Assembly: GCA_046154645.1 (NCBI GenBank)
Contig: JBJXDZ010000060.1
Coordinates: forward strand, 17,416-81,415
Length of the DNA stretch: 64,000 nucleotides
Origin: Ga0077555 sp046154645
GTDB taxonomy: Bacteria > Pseudomonadota > Alphaproteobacteria > Rhizobiales > Hyphomicrobiaceae
Reading direction: 5' to 3'
Below the pieces are notes generated by a model. The model did no database searches. It was given only the letters and a program-made list of their open reading frames with translations, and was not told the origin of the DNA. The position numbers and the translations under genes are program-made. Positions 25,154 to 36,152 of this stretch are shown one piece after another (positions within the stretch are counted from its first letter, which is position 1; each line of letters opens with the position of its first letter).

Positions 25154-25990
25154 ATGAAATTCGGACGTCTCGGATTGGCACTCGCGCTGGCACTGATACC
25201 GACGCTGGTCACAGCACAGGACAAATCCATCGTCGTCGCCTCGACGACATCGACACAGGACAGCGGCCTGTTCGGCCACATCCTGCCGCTGTTCAAGGCC
25301 AAAACCGGCATCGATGTGAAGATCGTCGCACAAGGGACGGGCCAGGCACTGGAAACCGGCCGACGCGGTGATGCAGACGTGGTGTTCGTGCATGCCAAAG
25401 CACAGGAGGAAAAGTTCGTCGCCGACGGCTTCGGGGTCCAGCGCTTCGAAGTCATGTACAATGATTTTGTGCTGATCGGACCGAAAGCCGATCCGGCAAA
25501 GATCAAAGGCAGCAAAGATATCCTTGCAGCACTGAAGGCGGTCCATCTCGCCAACGCGGTATTCGTTTCACGCGGCGACAAGAGCGGCACGCATGCGGCA
25601 GAACTGGCATTGTGGAAGGCCGCCAGCCTCGATCCAGCGGCAGCGAAACCCGCATGGTACCGTGAAATCGGCCAGGGCATGGGCGCAGCGCTCAACACCT
25701 CGGCTGCCATGGGGGCCTACGTGCTTGCCGACCGCGGCACCTGGATCAGTTTCAAGAACAAGGACTCGCTCGAGATCGTCGTCGAAGGCGACAAGGCGCT
25801 GTTTAATCAATACGGCATCATGCTGGTCAACCCCACCAAGCACCCGGCCGTCAAGAAGGAGCTAGGCCAGTCATTCATCGACTGGATCACGTCGGCCGAG
25901 GGCCAAAATGCCATTCGCGCCTACAAGATCGACGGCCAGCAGTTGTTCTTCCCGAACTTCGGCGTCGATCAACAGAAGAAGGCAGGTTGA
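25154..25990 (+). CDS. tupA: Tungstate-type ABC transporter substrate-binding protein TupA
   Basis: A 278-residue periplasmic binding protein with signal peptide (cleavage near VTAQ, residue 22). The TupA oxyanion motif is VVASTTSTQDSGLF, right after the signal, and the second lobe shows FVSRGDKSGTHAAEL and GMGAALNTSAAMGAYVLADRG. These are typical of tungstate-binding TupA rather than ModA. It starts 16 bases after tupC, with AGGGAGA upstream. Metal preference cannot be settled from sequence. Confidence 0.9.
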   Translation: MKFGRLGLALALALIPTLVTAQDKSIVVASTTSTQDSGLFGHILPLFKAKTGIDVKIVAQGTGQALETGRRGDADVVFVHAKAQEEKFVADGFGVQRFEVMYNDFVLIGPKADPAKIKGSKDILAALKAVHLANAVFVSRGDKSGTHAAELALWKAASLDPAAAKPAWYREIGQGMGAALNTSAAMGAYVLADRGTWISFKNKDSLEIVVEGDKALFNQYGIMLVNPTKHPAVKKELGQSFIDWITSAEGQNAIRAYKIDGQQLFFPNFGVDQQKKAG

Positions 25991-26176
25991 GAACAAACAG
26001 TTCGCTCACCTCGCCTGCCTCGTTGCCACGACCACCCGGGGCCATGCAAGCCAACAGGGCCTGCTCGCAGCGCAGACAAGGCTGTTCGCCAAGGGCGACA
26101 CCGCGACCATCCTCACCGGGGCTGGCCGTGAGGGCAAGCTGGCCTTGGGCAGCTCGCTCAGATTGTCGCCCCCGCC

Positions 26177-26449
26177 TTAATCCAGCAGATCCTGATACTC
26201 CGGATGCCGCTGGATATAGGCGGCGATGAACGAGCAGCGCGGTATCACTTTCAGGCCTTCCGCCCGCACCACCTCCAGCGCCGCCTTGGCCAACCGAGAG
26301 CCGACGCCGCGGCCTTCCAGCTCCGCCGGCACCTCCGCGTGCAGCAGCGCGATCGTCCCCGGCCCCCGCCGGTAGGTCACGAACGCGATATGCCCTTCGA
26401 CCGGCATCTCGAACCGGCTGCTGGCCGCGTTATCCGTAATCTGGCTCAT
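26177..26449 (-). CDS. Small GNAT-type N-acetyltransferase
   Basis: A 90-residue member of the short GNAT family (YidJ/NATD1 type). The acetyl-CoA loop is LEGRGVGSRLAKAALE, followed by GLKVIPRCSFIAAYIQRHPEY, the conserved C-terminal stretch with the Cys and HPEY motif. Substrate unknown. It is a lone gene on the minus strand between the tup operon and ppdK. Confidence 0.87.
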   Translation of the reverse strand: MSQITDNAASSRFEMPVEGHIAFVTYRRGPGTIALLHAEVPAELEGRGVGSRLAKAALEVVRAEGLKVIPRCSFIAAYIQRHPEYQDLLD

Positions 26450-26735
26450 CCCGTCCTCGCTGCATCACTCAGGCCTCGCGTCGGAATATGGTCCTCCGGA
26501 CGCCCTGTCATCAAGGGCCGCCACCGTCCCCCAACAGCATTGCTTGGCGTGCAAATTGCACCCTAGTCAGCGCATCGGGGCTTGCTTGGCATCGGCACGC
26601 GTCGAGCCGGATCGTTCGGCCAGCGTGCAACGTGACATCGCGTCCCCAGTTTCTTTTTGCACTGCAGCAGCGAGTTCCGCTATGGACAGTCACGGTGGCG
26701 TCATCATCAGCTTGGATCACGAGAGCGAGCAACCG

Positions 26736-29459
<2,724 letters not shown>

Positions 29460-30372
29460 CGGCGTGCCTTAAAAGTGTGTTGCACCTTCGGATGCCCAGT
29501 GCCAACCGGCGCGCGCGCACGGCTCTACGGAAAGCAAAGGGGTGTGCTGGGCCTGTGAAACCACTCCATCCCCGCAACGCCCATAGTCGGCCACCGCTCG
29601 CGCGACGCCGATGCTGCAATCAAACAAGGGGAGCGGAGCGGCTGAGCCTCGCTATGTGTGTAGTGTTGGATGCGGCTCAGCCGCTCCACTCACGCACGAC
29701 GGGGGTGGTCCCCCTTTTCTGACGGCTGGCATGACAGATCCACATGCATCCGTTCTGAATGCGGACCACTGCTTGTTAGGGCGATCTCACGATCGTCACG
29801 GCAAGCAGCCATGCCATCGGCGCTGGCTGAGGGGCGCCGCGCTGCAACGTACCCATCGGGCCATCGCAGCACCTATCCGATGCGCTTGTCCGCTCCAACC
29901 AATCTCCCAGCTCGAGCCTGATCCCTTGCGAGAAGCGGATAACAGGGAGAATACCGCAGCAAAACCACTATGGGAATATGTTCCCACGTGTTTCATTATT
30001 CGCAGAGTTAATTCCATGAGCCGCGCCGCCGGTGGTCGTGTCGGTGCATGACGCGGCGCTAATGCACCCTACGAGCCGAGCCAAATCGAGCAGCCCGTAG
30101 GGCGCAATAGGCCGCCCTGCCCGCGGCCGAATTGCGCCGACGCAAGCGCATGCCGCGCCGCTCACACTGCCCGTACGTCGGCGTCAAGCCGCACGCGCCG
30201 GTTGGCACTGGGCAACGGAAGGCGCAACAAGAGAGCGCGCGACCCAACGCGAAACCCACGAGCAGATAGCAGTCCTCGCTCCCGTCTGGTGGGTCGCGCA
30301 AGTGCAGGACTTGACCCAACCTGTGCGGCACCCACGTTTCCCTATTCCCTATTCCCTACATCGTGTGCTGTC
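29460..30372. other. Long intergenic stretch without a credible gene
   Basis: These 913 bases separate ppdK from the minus-strand SDR gene. Several open frames cross it but have Arg/Cys/His-rich shadow composition and no ribosome binding site. The region 30050-30200 carries an inverted repeat and resembles short dispersed repeats of Hyphomicrobiales. I see no tRNA, and no transposase. Confidence 0.5.
30060..30112. repeat. REP-like inverted repeat
   Basis: GCACCCTACG near 30063 faces CGTAGGGCGC near 30098 across about 25 bases, pairing in nine of ten positions plus one G-T pair. The sequence TAATGCACCCTACG with its mirrored partner belongs to a type of short dispersed element seen in many proteobacterial intergenic regions. 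I saw no second full copy in this window. Confidence 0.45.
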
Positions 30373-31125
30373 TCAAATCCCCCGCCCACCTGCCACATCC
30401 AATGTCACGCCGGTGATGTAGGCGGCCTGCTCCGACATGAGCCATAGCCCCGCTTCCGCCACTTCCTCGGCAGTACCGCCGCGACCCAGCGGCACCGACG
30501 CTGCGTTCTTCTTCAAGCGATCCGGCTGTCCGGCACGGGCGTGGATGTCCGTATCGATGAGTCCCGGCCGCAAGCCGTTGACGCGAATGCCTTCGCCGGC
30601 CAACTCCTTGGCCATGCCGACCGTCATCGACTCGACACCGCCTTTCGACGCGGCGTAGTGCACGCAATCGAACGGACCGCCGAGACGCGCTGCCATCGAC
30701 GACAGGTTGACGATAACGCCGCCCTTGCCGCCGAGCCGCGTTGACATGCGCCGTACCGCCTCCTGGTTGGCGACGAAGGCGCCGGTCAAGTTGATCGCAA
30801 GCATGGACTCGAGGTCGGCCACCGAGATGTCGACGAACCGCTTCTGCAGCGCGAAGATGCCGGCGTTGTTGAGAAACGCATCGACTGTGCCAAGCTCGCG
30901 GTCGACGGTCGCGAACATCGCCTTGATGGCCTCGGGCTTCGCCACGTTGGCTTGGATGGTGACGGCACGCCGTCCGGCCTTGCGCACATCGGCAGCCACG
31001 GCCTCCGCTGCAGCCTTGTCGCTGCCATAGCCGAGCGCCACGTCATAGCCGCGCGCCGCCCCAAGCCGCGCCGTCGCCGCCCCAATGCCACGCGATGCGC
31101 CGGTGACGAGAAGAATCTTGCTCAT
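30373..31125 (-). CDS. SDR family oxidoreductase
   Basis: A 250-residue short-chain dehydrogenase/reductase. The NAD(P) site is LLVTGASRGIGAATARLGA, the catalytic triad shows Ser in VIVNLSSMAARLGG and Tyr-Lys in VHYAASKGGVESM; the NAG motif is FLNNAGIFAL. The C-terminal ITGVTLDVAGGRGI is typical of FabG-like enzymes. Substrate unknown; it is monocistronic, about 900 bases downstream of ppdK on the opposite strand. Confidence 0.9.
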   Translation of the reverse strand: MSKILLVTGASRGIGAATARLGAARGYDVALGYGSDKAAAEAVAADVRKAGRRAVTIQANVAKPEAIKAMFATVDRELGTVDAFLNNAGIFALQKRFVDISVADLESMLAINLTGAFVANQEAVRRMSTRLGGKGGVIVNLSSMAARLGGPFDCVHYAASKGGVESMTVGMAKELAGEGIRVNGLRPGLIDTDIHARAGQPDRLKKNAASVPLGRGGTAEEVAEAGLWLMSEQAAYITGVTLDVAGGRGI

Positions 31126-31344
31126 GGTTGCCTCTGTTGACTGAGTTCAATGACAAGTGTTGCCGGTCCCAGTGGCGCCCGTCAATCAACAGTGCTCAAT
31201 CAAGGCGCCCATTAGCGCTAGTCTTGGTTCGCACTTGCTGGCCTCAGAGACTTCACCGAAAGTATCGGCTAGCGTCGGCGCGATGGATCAGCCCCCGGCA
31301 GCTCTCGGAGCAGCGGTTGGGCCGCCAATTTGCAGGAAGTCTCC

Positions 31345-31884
31345 ATGTGGCAACAAGCACTCGCGAGACGACTCCACGCCGCAAAGCAGCATTATCCGGC
31401 AAGCAACCCACTCCATCGTTTGACAACGCAGCACTTCGCCAACTTGGCCAAGGGGTGCCTGGTCATTGCCCTCGCCATCGTCGCCATGCTCGCCATGCTC
31501 GCCATGCAGCGTACGCTTTGGAGCGAAACCCGGAGTTATGAGCAACGAGCAACGGAAGTCATAAAGCCGCGTAGGTCCTTTAGTTTCTCCTCGCAGTGGT
31601 ATGTGACCTACACATTCCGAGCCTCGAACGGCAGCTACCATTCCGGCCGCGACCCCATCTCCGACCCAAAGCCGTTCATGCCGAGTCGGGACGACCAGCG
31701 CATCCGCGTATTCTATGTCTCCTGGTGGCCAGAGCTCAATCAGTCCGAGATCGGCCAGGGCAACATGCTGTGGTTCGCGCTCAAGCTACTCTTGCTTGCC
31801 ATCGTGGTCCGCTCGATGGTTCGGTTCTACCGCACTCACGTGGCTCCACTCGCGAGCGAGCCGCGCCAGACTGAAATCACTTGA
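31345..31884 (+). CDS. DUF3592-like membrane protein
   Basis: A 179-residue protein with two membrane helices (CLVIALAIVAMLAMLAM near residue 45 and MLWFALKLLLLAIVVRSMV near residue 143) around an extracytoplasmic beta domain of about 80 residues. That domain reads VTYTFRASNGSYHSG and RIRVFYVSWWPELNQSEI, which resembles DUF3592 proteins. Function unknown. The ATG at 31345 follows AGGAAG. A nine-base unit (CGCCATGCT) repeats in the first helix and may be slippage-prone. Confidence 0.65.
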   Translation: MWQQALARRLHAAKQHYPASNPLHRLTTQHFANLAKGCLVIALAIVAMLAMLAMQRTLWSETRSYEQRATEVIKPRRSFSFSSQWYVTYTFRASNGSYHSGRDPISDPKPFMPSRDDQRIRVFYVSWWPELNQSEIGQGNMLWFALKLLLLAIVVRSMVRFYRTHVAPLASEPRQTEIT

Positions 31885-31912
31885 GCGCGGTTTTCATCCT
31901 GTGAACACGCCA

Positions 31913-33145
31913 TCACCGCTGCACGTTGCGGCTGCGTACGGGCGTGCCGAACTCGCGATGGCAGATGTCGGCGAGCTTGGCGACGCCGGCGCGGATGTCT
32001 CCCTCGCTCGGATTGGCGAAGCAGAGCCGCAGTCGCGTCTTGCCGTACTCCGCGTCGGTCGCCCACTCGACACCGGGATTGATGGCGACGCCTTCCTTGC
32101 CGGCCACCTGGAACAGCTTCGTCGTGTCGACGCCATCAGGCAGTTTCACCCAGAGGAAAATGCCGCCCTGTGCTGGCTCGAACTCCGCCGCCGTGCCGAA
32201 CTCCGCCGACAACGCCTCCGTGAGCACGTCGTACTTGCGTTTCAGGACTTTGCGCAGACCCTTCACGTGGCCGTCGAAATGCTTGGTCGCATACTCAGCG
32301 AGGATCATCTGCTCCAGCGCGCCGGTACCAGCATCCGTCTTGAGACCGAGCAGGTTTCCCATCAGCGGCCATGACGCCACCAGATAGCCGAGCCGCAACG
32401 CTGGCGCGATCGACTTCGAGAACGAGCCGACATGAATGACGCGATTGTTGTTACCGCATAGCGCCCGGAAAGCCGGTGGCCGCACGCCGGTCCAGGTCAG
32501 ATCGGCATAGCACTCGTCCTCGAAGATCGGCACATCGTGCGCTTCCGAAAGCTTCAGGATTTCGCGGCGGCGCGCCTCGCTCATGATGGTGGCGCTAGGG
32601 TTATGCACGGTCGGAATGGTGTAGATGTACTTCGGGCTCACGCCCTTCTTTTTGCAGTCGTCGAGCGCATTGGAGAGCGCCGCCGGGTTCATGCCGTCGT
32701 GATCCACCGGCACGCCGATGATGTTGGCTTTCACCCGCTTCAACCGTGTGATGGCGCCGCCGTAGTTGGACTTCTCGATGATCGCGGTATCGCCAGGCGA
32801 GAACAGCGCCGCGTTGACCAGATCCAGTCCCTGCAGCGAACCCGACGTGATGAGGATATCGTCAGCCGTGCACGTTATGCCCGCATCGGCCTTGAGCTTG
32901 CGCGCCACGAACTCACGCAGCGGGCGATAGCCCTGCGGTCCGCTGTTCAAACCGTAGGTGCCAAGCGTGTGTCCCTCGCGCTCGATCACCGTCGCCGCCG
33001 CCTTGACCAGCTCGGCCACCGGCACGCTGTCGCAATCGTTGTGGCCACCGACGAAGTTGTACTTCGGGAAGCCGTTGTATTTCACCGCCGCTGGCGGCAG
33101 GTCGGGGCGCAAACGCTTGGCGTAGTCGAAGGTTTCGGTGGTCAC
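31913..33145 (-). CDS. PLP-dependent aminotransferase (LysN/2-aminoadipate type)
   Basis: A 410-residue fold-type I aminotransferase. Markers are LGTYGLNSGPQGYRPLREFV, ILITSGSLQGLDLVNAALF, IYTIPTVHNPSATIMSEARR, IFEDECYADLTW and the PLP lysine in VIHVGSFSKSIAPALRLGYL. These belong to the MocR/LysN-like group of 2-aminoadipate and aromatic aminotransferases. The frame extends to 33196, but the GTG at 33145 has GAGGA about nine bases upstream and does not overlap the previous gene, so it is used. It lies 47 bases after the isocitrate-lyase-like gene in the same direction, which suggests an operon for amino or oxo acid catabolism. Confidence 0.88.
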   Translation of the reverse strand: MTTETFDYAKRLRPDLPPAAVKYNGFPKYNFVGGHNDCDSVPVAELVKAAATVIEREGHTLGTYGLNSGPQGYRPLREFVARKLKADAGITCTADDILITSGSLQGLDLVNAALFSPGDTAIIEKSNYGGAITRLKRVKANIIGVPVDHDGMNPAALSNALDDCKKKGVSPKYIYTIPTVHNPSATIMSEARRREILKLSEAHDVPIFEDECYADLTWTGVRPPAFRALCGNNNRVIHVGSFSKSIAPALRLGYLVASWPLMGNLLGLKTDAGTGALEQMILAEYATKHFDGHVKGLRKVLKRKYDVLTEALSAEFGTAAEFEPAQGGIFLWVKLPDGVDTTKLFQVAGKEGVAINPGVEWATDAEYGKTRLRLCFANPSEGDIRAGVAKLADICHREFGTPVRSRNVQR

Positions 33146-33192
33146 AGGGTAAGTCCTCGTTAGGCGTCTGGTTGTGATGAGATGTCGGTGGC

Positions 33193-34086
33193 TCACTCCG
33201 CCGCGTCGCGCCGTGAGCCCGCATAGCGCTGCTCGGCGTCGTAATAGGCGTCGAACCCGGCGATGCGCTTGATGGCATCGAAGCCGATCAGCCGCGCTTC
33301 TGGATTGCGCCCGGCCTTCATGTCTGCGAGCGTATCCTGCATGGCGCGCATCGCCGCCGACATCAAGGTGAGCGGGAAAATTGCGATGCGGAAGCCCAGC
33401 TCGTGCAGCTTCTCCATGGACGGGATCGGCGTCTTGCCGCCTTCGACCATGTTTGCCATGTGAATGCCGGGAACTTCGCGCGTAATGCGTGCCATCTCGG
33501 CCTCGCTCTGCGGTGCTTCGACGAAGAGGATGTCGGCGCCCGCATCTTTGAAGGCTTTGGCGCGCCAGATTGCTTCATCGAGGTTGTGCGTGCCGCGCGC
33601 GTCCGTCCGCGACAGGATGAGAATATCGCCGCCTGCTTTGCGTGCGGCCTCGCGAGCATGCACAGCCGCCTTGATGCGGTCGACAGCCTCGGCGCGATCG
33701 ACCACAAGCTTGCCTTTGGTGTGGCCGCAGCGCTTCGGTGCCACCTGATCCTCGATCATGATCGCGGCAGCGCCCGCCTGCGCGTAGCCCTTCACGGTGC
33801 GCTCCACGTTCAGCGCATTGCCGTAACCGGTGTCGCCGTCGGCGATGACCGGGATCGGCGTTGCGGCGCAGATGTTGCGCACCTGATCGACCATCTCGCC
33901 GTAGGAGATGAGGCCGAGATCCGGTTCCCCGAGGCGGGCAGCGGACACTGCAAACCCACTCATGAACGTGAACGGAAAGCCCGCATCGCCGATCATGCGC
34001 GCGGACAATGCATCGAACGTGCATGGCACGCGATGGCAGCGGTTTTCGGCAAGCAGCGAGCGCAGCGTCGCGGCGCGGTTGGTCAT
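33193..34086 (-). CDS. Isocitrate lyase/PEP mutase superfamily protein
   Basis: A 297-residue barrel enzyme of the isocitrate lyase/PEP mutase family. It shows VPCTFDALSARMIGDAG, VIADGDTGYGNALNV (metal-binding Asp), IEDQVAPKRCGHTKGK (the KRCGH catalytic loop) and LILSRTDARGTHNLDEAI. The loop is of the methylisocitrate-lyase/oxaloacetate-decarboxylase type; the exact C-C bond cleaved is unknown. It is upstream of an aminotransferase in the same orientation, so both may act on an amino acid and its oxo acid. Confidence 0.87.
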   Translation of the reverse strand: MTNRAATLRSLLAENRCHRVPCTFDALSARMIGDAGFPFTFMSGFAVSAARLGEPDLGLISYGEMVDQVRNICAATPIPVIADGDTGYGNALNVERTVKGYAQAGAAAIMIEDQVAPKRCGHTKGKLVVDRAEAVDRIKAAVHAREAARKAGGDILILSRTDARGTHNLDEAIWRAKAFKDAGADILFVEAPQSEAEMARITREVPGIHMANMVEGGKTPIPSMEKLHELGFRIAIFPLTLMSAAMRAMQDTLADMKAGRNPEARLIGFDAIKRIAGFDAYYDAEQRYAGSRRDAAE

Positions 34087-34416
34087 GGGTACGATCCTTT
34101 TCGTTCGTTCAACTCAGGCGATGGAAATGAGACCTGTGGGTCTCAACCCGTGGGGGCCAAGGGGCGCAATTCGTCTGCTGCATACACTTTCCCCTCCCTA
34201 GCGGGGAGGGGTTAGGGGTGGGGAGAAGAACCCACGACGAATGTTTGAGTTTGGCTTGCAGAGGCAAGGTTTTCACTGTTTTCTGTACTCCAAGCTCGAC
34301 ACCCCACCCCTGACCCCTCCCCTGATGGGAGGGGGATACAAGTAGCGGACGCGCGGGCCAAGGTTAGCCCCAATGAGGGCGGAACGCTTGTCGGGTGCGG
34401 CAACGCGCGGTCGAGA
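34087..34416. other. Intergenic stretch with a large inverted repeat
   Basis: The 330-base gap holds the leader of the isocitrate-lyase-like gene and a pair of mirrored repeats (see the repeat entry). No gene is seen. Confidence 0.5.
34189..34336. repeat. REP-like mirrored repeat pair
   Basis: The left unit (about 34189-34224) contains CCCCTCCCTAGCGGGGAGGGG followed by TTAGGGGTGGGGAG. The right unit (about 34298-34336) contains CACCCCACCCCTGA followed by CCCCTCCCCTGATGGGAGGGG. Each has its own hairpin, and the two units are reverse complements of each other in overall order, separated by about 75 bases. This is the layout of a bacterial interspersed mosaic element. Confidence 0.75.
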
Positions 34417-36012
34417 TCACACCGGCACCACATAGCCATCGCGGCGGGGATCGCAACCGCCGATGCGAGCGCCCGTTGCCTGATCGACGACGACGCCGTG
34501 CATGCCGCCGACCTTCATCGTCCAGGCGTCACCCGCCTCCACATCGTGGCCGAGCTTGCGCAGCGCGTCCAATGTCGCAGCCGGGATGCGCGATTCCGCA
34601 TACACCTTGCGACCATCCCACAGCCGCGCGCGAGGCGACTCGATGGCGTCTTGCAGTCCGAGGCCGAAGTCCACCACCTGCACCATGGCCTGGGTCTGCG
34701 TCTGCTTGATGCCGTAGCTGCCAGGCGTGCCGAGCGCCAACACCGGATTGCCACTCTCTGTCGAGATGCTGGGCGAGACGCACATCGGCAATGAACCGCC
34801 GGGCTTGGAGCGGTTGGGGCTACCCGGCTGCACGTCGGCCCAATAGAGGAAATTGTTCAGCGTGACGCCCGTCTCCGGCACGATGACAGCCGAGCCATAG
34901 GGACTGCCGATGCTCTGCGTCACGCACAAGAGATTGCCCTCCCGATCAGCGATCGAGAATGATGTCGTGTGATGCTCGCCGCCCGTCTCCGGCCCCGGCG
35001 CCATCCACTGCTCCGTCGGTCCGGTGATCGGCTTGCCGTCGCGCACGCGGGCCCGCAGCCGCTCGACGTTCGCATCGCTCATGATCTCAGCGAGCTTCGC
35101 CGGCGTCGGATCGTTGTGTGCGATGCGCTCGCCCGCCGATAGCCGGATGGCACGCCACACCGTATCGAGATGCTGCACGCCATTGCGTTCCATGGCTTTG
35201 ACATCGAAACCATCGAGGATGCGCAGCGCCAGCAGGAACTGGAAGCCCTCGCAGGGCGGCGGCGGCACATGCACCGTACGGCCACGATAGAGCGCGGTCG
35301 CCGGCTCCTTCCACGTCGGCTTGAACGCGGCAATATCCGCCATCGACACCGAGCCGCCGGTCGCCGCCAGATGTGCGACGAGCTTCTTGTAAAAACTCTC
35401 CGGTCCCTTCGCCGCGATCTCCTCGAGCGTGGCAGCCAGCGCCGGTTGCTTCAGGATCCAATTGAGTTTCAAGATCCCCGAACCATCGGTGTAGTTCTTC
35501 GCCCAGGGGCCATAGAGCGCCGGGAAGCGCTTGATCTCCGGTTCCGTGCCGTTGCTCTCGACGATGTTGAACTCGGTCGCGGGGAAGCCATCGCGCGCCA
35601 GACGAATGGCGGGCGCGAAGGCGTCGGCCAGTGTCAGCTTGCCATAACTCTTCTGTAGCTCCATCCAACCCGCCAGATTGCCTGGAACGCCCACCGCGGC
35701 GGGGCCGCGCAGCAATTGCTCGCGCTTGGAAAACGTTTCGACCGGGAACTTCGCCGGGATCTTCGGCACGAAGTCGAGGGCGCGCACCTTCTGCTCTTTG
35801 GCAATCCAGCAGGTGGCGAGCCCCATGCCGGCAAGGCTCGACATGTACGGCTCGACCACGTTCAGCGCCGCTGCCGTTGCCACCACGGCATCGAACGCAT
35901 TGCCGCCTCGCGCCAGCATCTGCGCCCCGGCTGACGCCGCATGAGGATGCGCCGCCGCAACCATGCCGTGCATCGAGGAAATGGTTGGTCGTTTACCCGT
36001 CATCGCCGCCAT
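34417..36012 (-). CDS. ggt: Gamma-glutamyltransferase family protein
   Basis: A 531-residue Ntn-hydrolase of the gamma-glutamyltransferase family, cleaving or transferring gamma-glutamyl groups of glutathione-like compounds. Key sites are the N-terminal SMHGMVAAAHPHAASAGAQM, the autoprocessing region GGEHHTTSFSIADREGN (new N-terminal Thr) and the GGSLPMCVSP oxyanion segment. The chain lacks an obvious signal peptide, so it may be cytoplasmic, unlike secreted GGT. It is on the same strand as, but 330 bases upstream of, the isocitrate-lyase-like gene. Confidence 0.9.
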   Translation of the reverse strand: MAAMTGKRPTISSMHGMVAAAHPHAASAGAQMLARGGNAFDAVVATAAALNVVEPYMSSLAGMGLATCWIAKEQKVRALDFVPKIPAKFPVETFSKREQLLRGPAAVGVPGNLAGWMELQKSYGKLTLADAFAPAIRLARDGFPATEFNIVESNGTEPEIKRFPALYGPWAKNYTDGSGILKLNWILKQPALAATLEEIAAKGPESFYKKLVAHLAATGGSVSMADIAAFKPTWKEPATALYRGRTVHVPPPPCEGFQFLLALRILDGFDVKAMERNGVQHLDTVWRAIRLSAGERIAHNDPTPAKLAEIMSDANVERLRARVRDGKPITGPTEQWMAPGPETGGEHHTTSFSIADREGNLLCVTQSIGSPYGSAVIVPETGVTLNNFLYWADVQPGSPNRSKPGGSLPMCVSPSISTESGNPVLALGTPGSYGIKQTQTQAMVQVVDFGLGLQDAIESPRARLWDGRKVYAESRIPAATLDALRKLGHDVEAGDAWTMKVGGMHGVVVDQATGARIGGCDPRRDGYVVPV

Positions 36013-36152
36013 GGCCTGCCCCTTCGATCCCGAATGTCTGCACGAGATCGTAAAGGCCGGCGCGGCAAGCGCAAGTGGTTGATGTCAACGTTGAAGTCAG
36101 CAGGCGCCGCCGGCTGCTCATGCCCACGGGTGTCGGGCACGAGCGGGAATGC

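Noticed and set aside
29477..29722. 81-residue plus-strand frame after ppdK
   Set aside because: Composition rich in Arg, Cys and Pro, no ribosome binding site, no recognisable pattern.
30059..30331. 90-residue minus-strand frame upstream of the SDR gene
   Set aside because: It runs through the REP-like repeat and has the Arg/Cys-rich look of repeat-derived frames.
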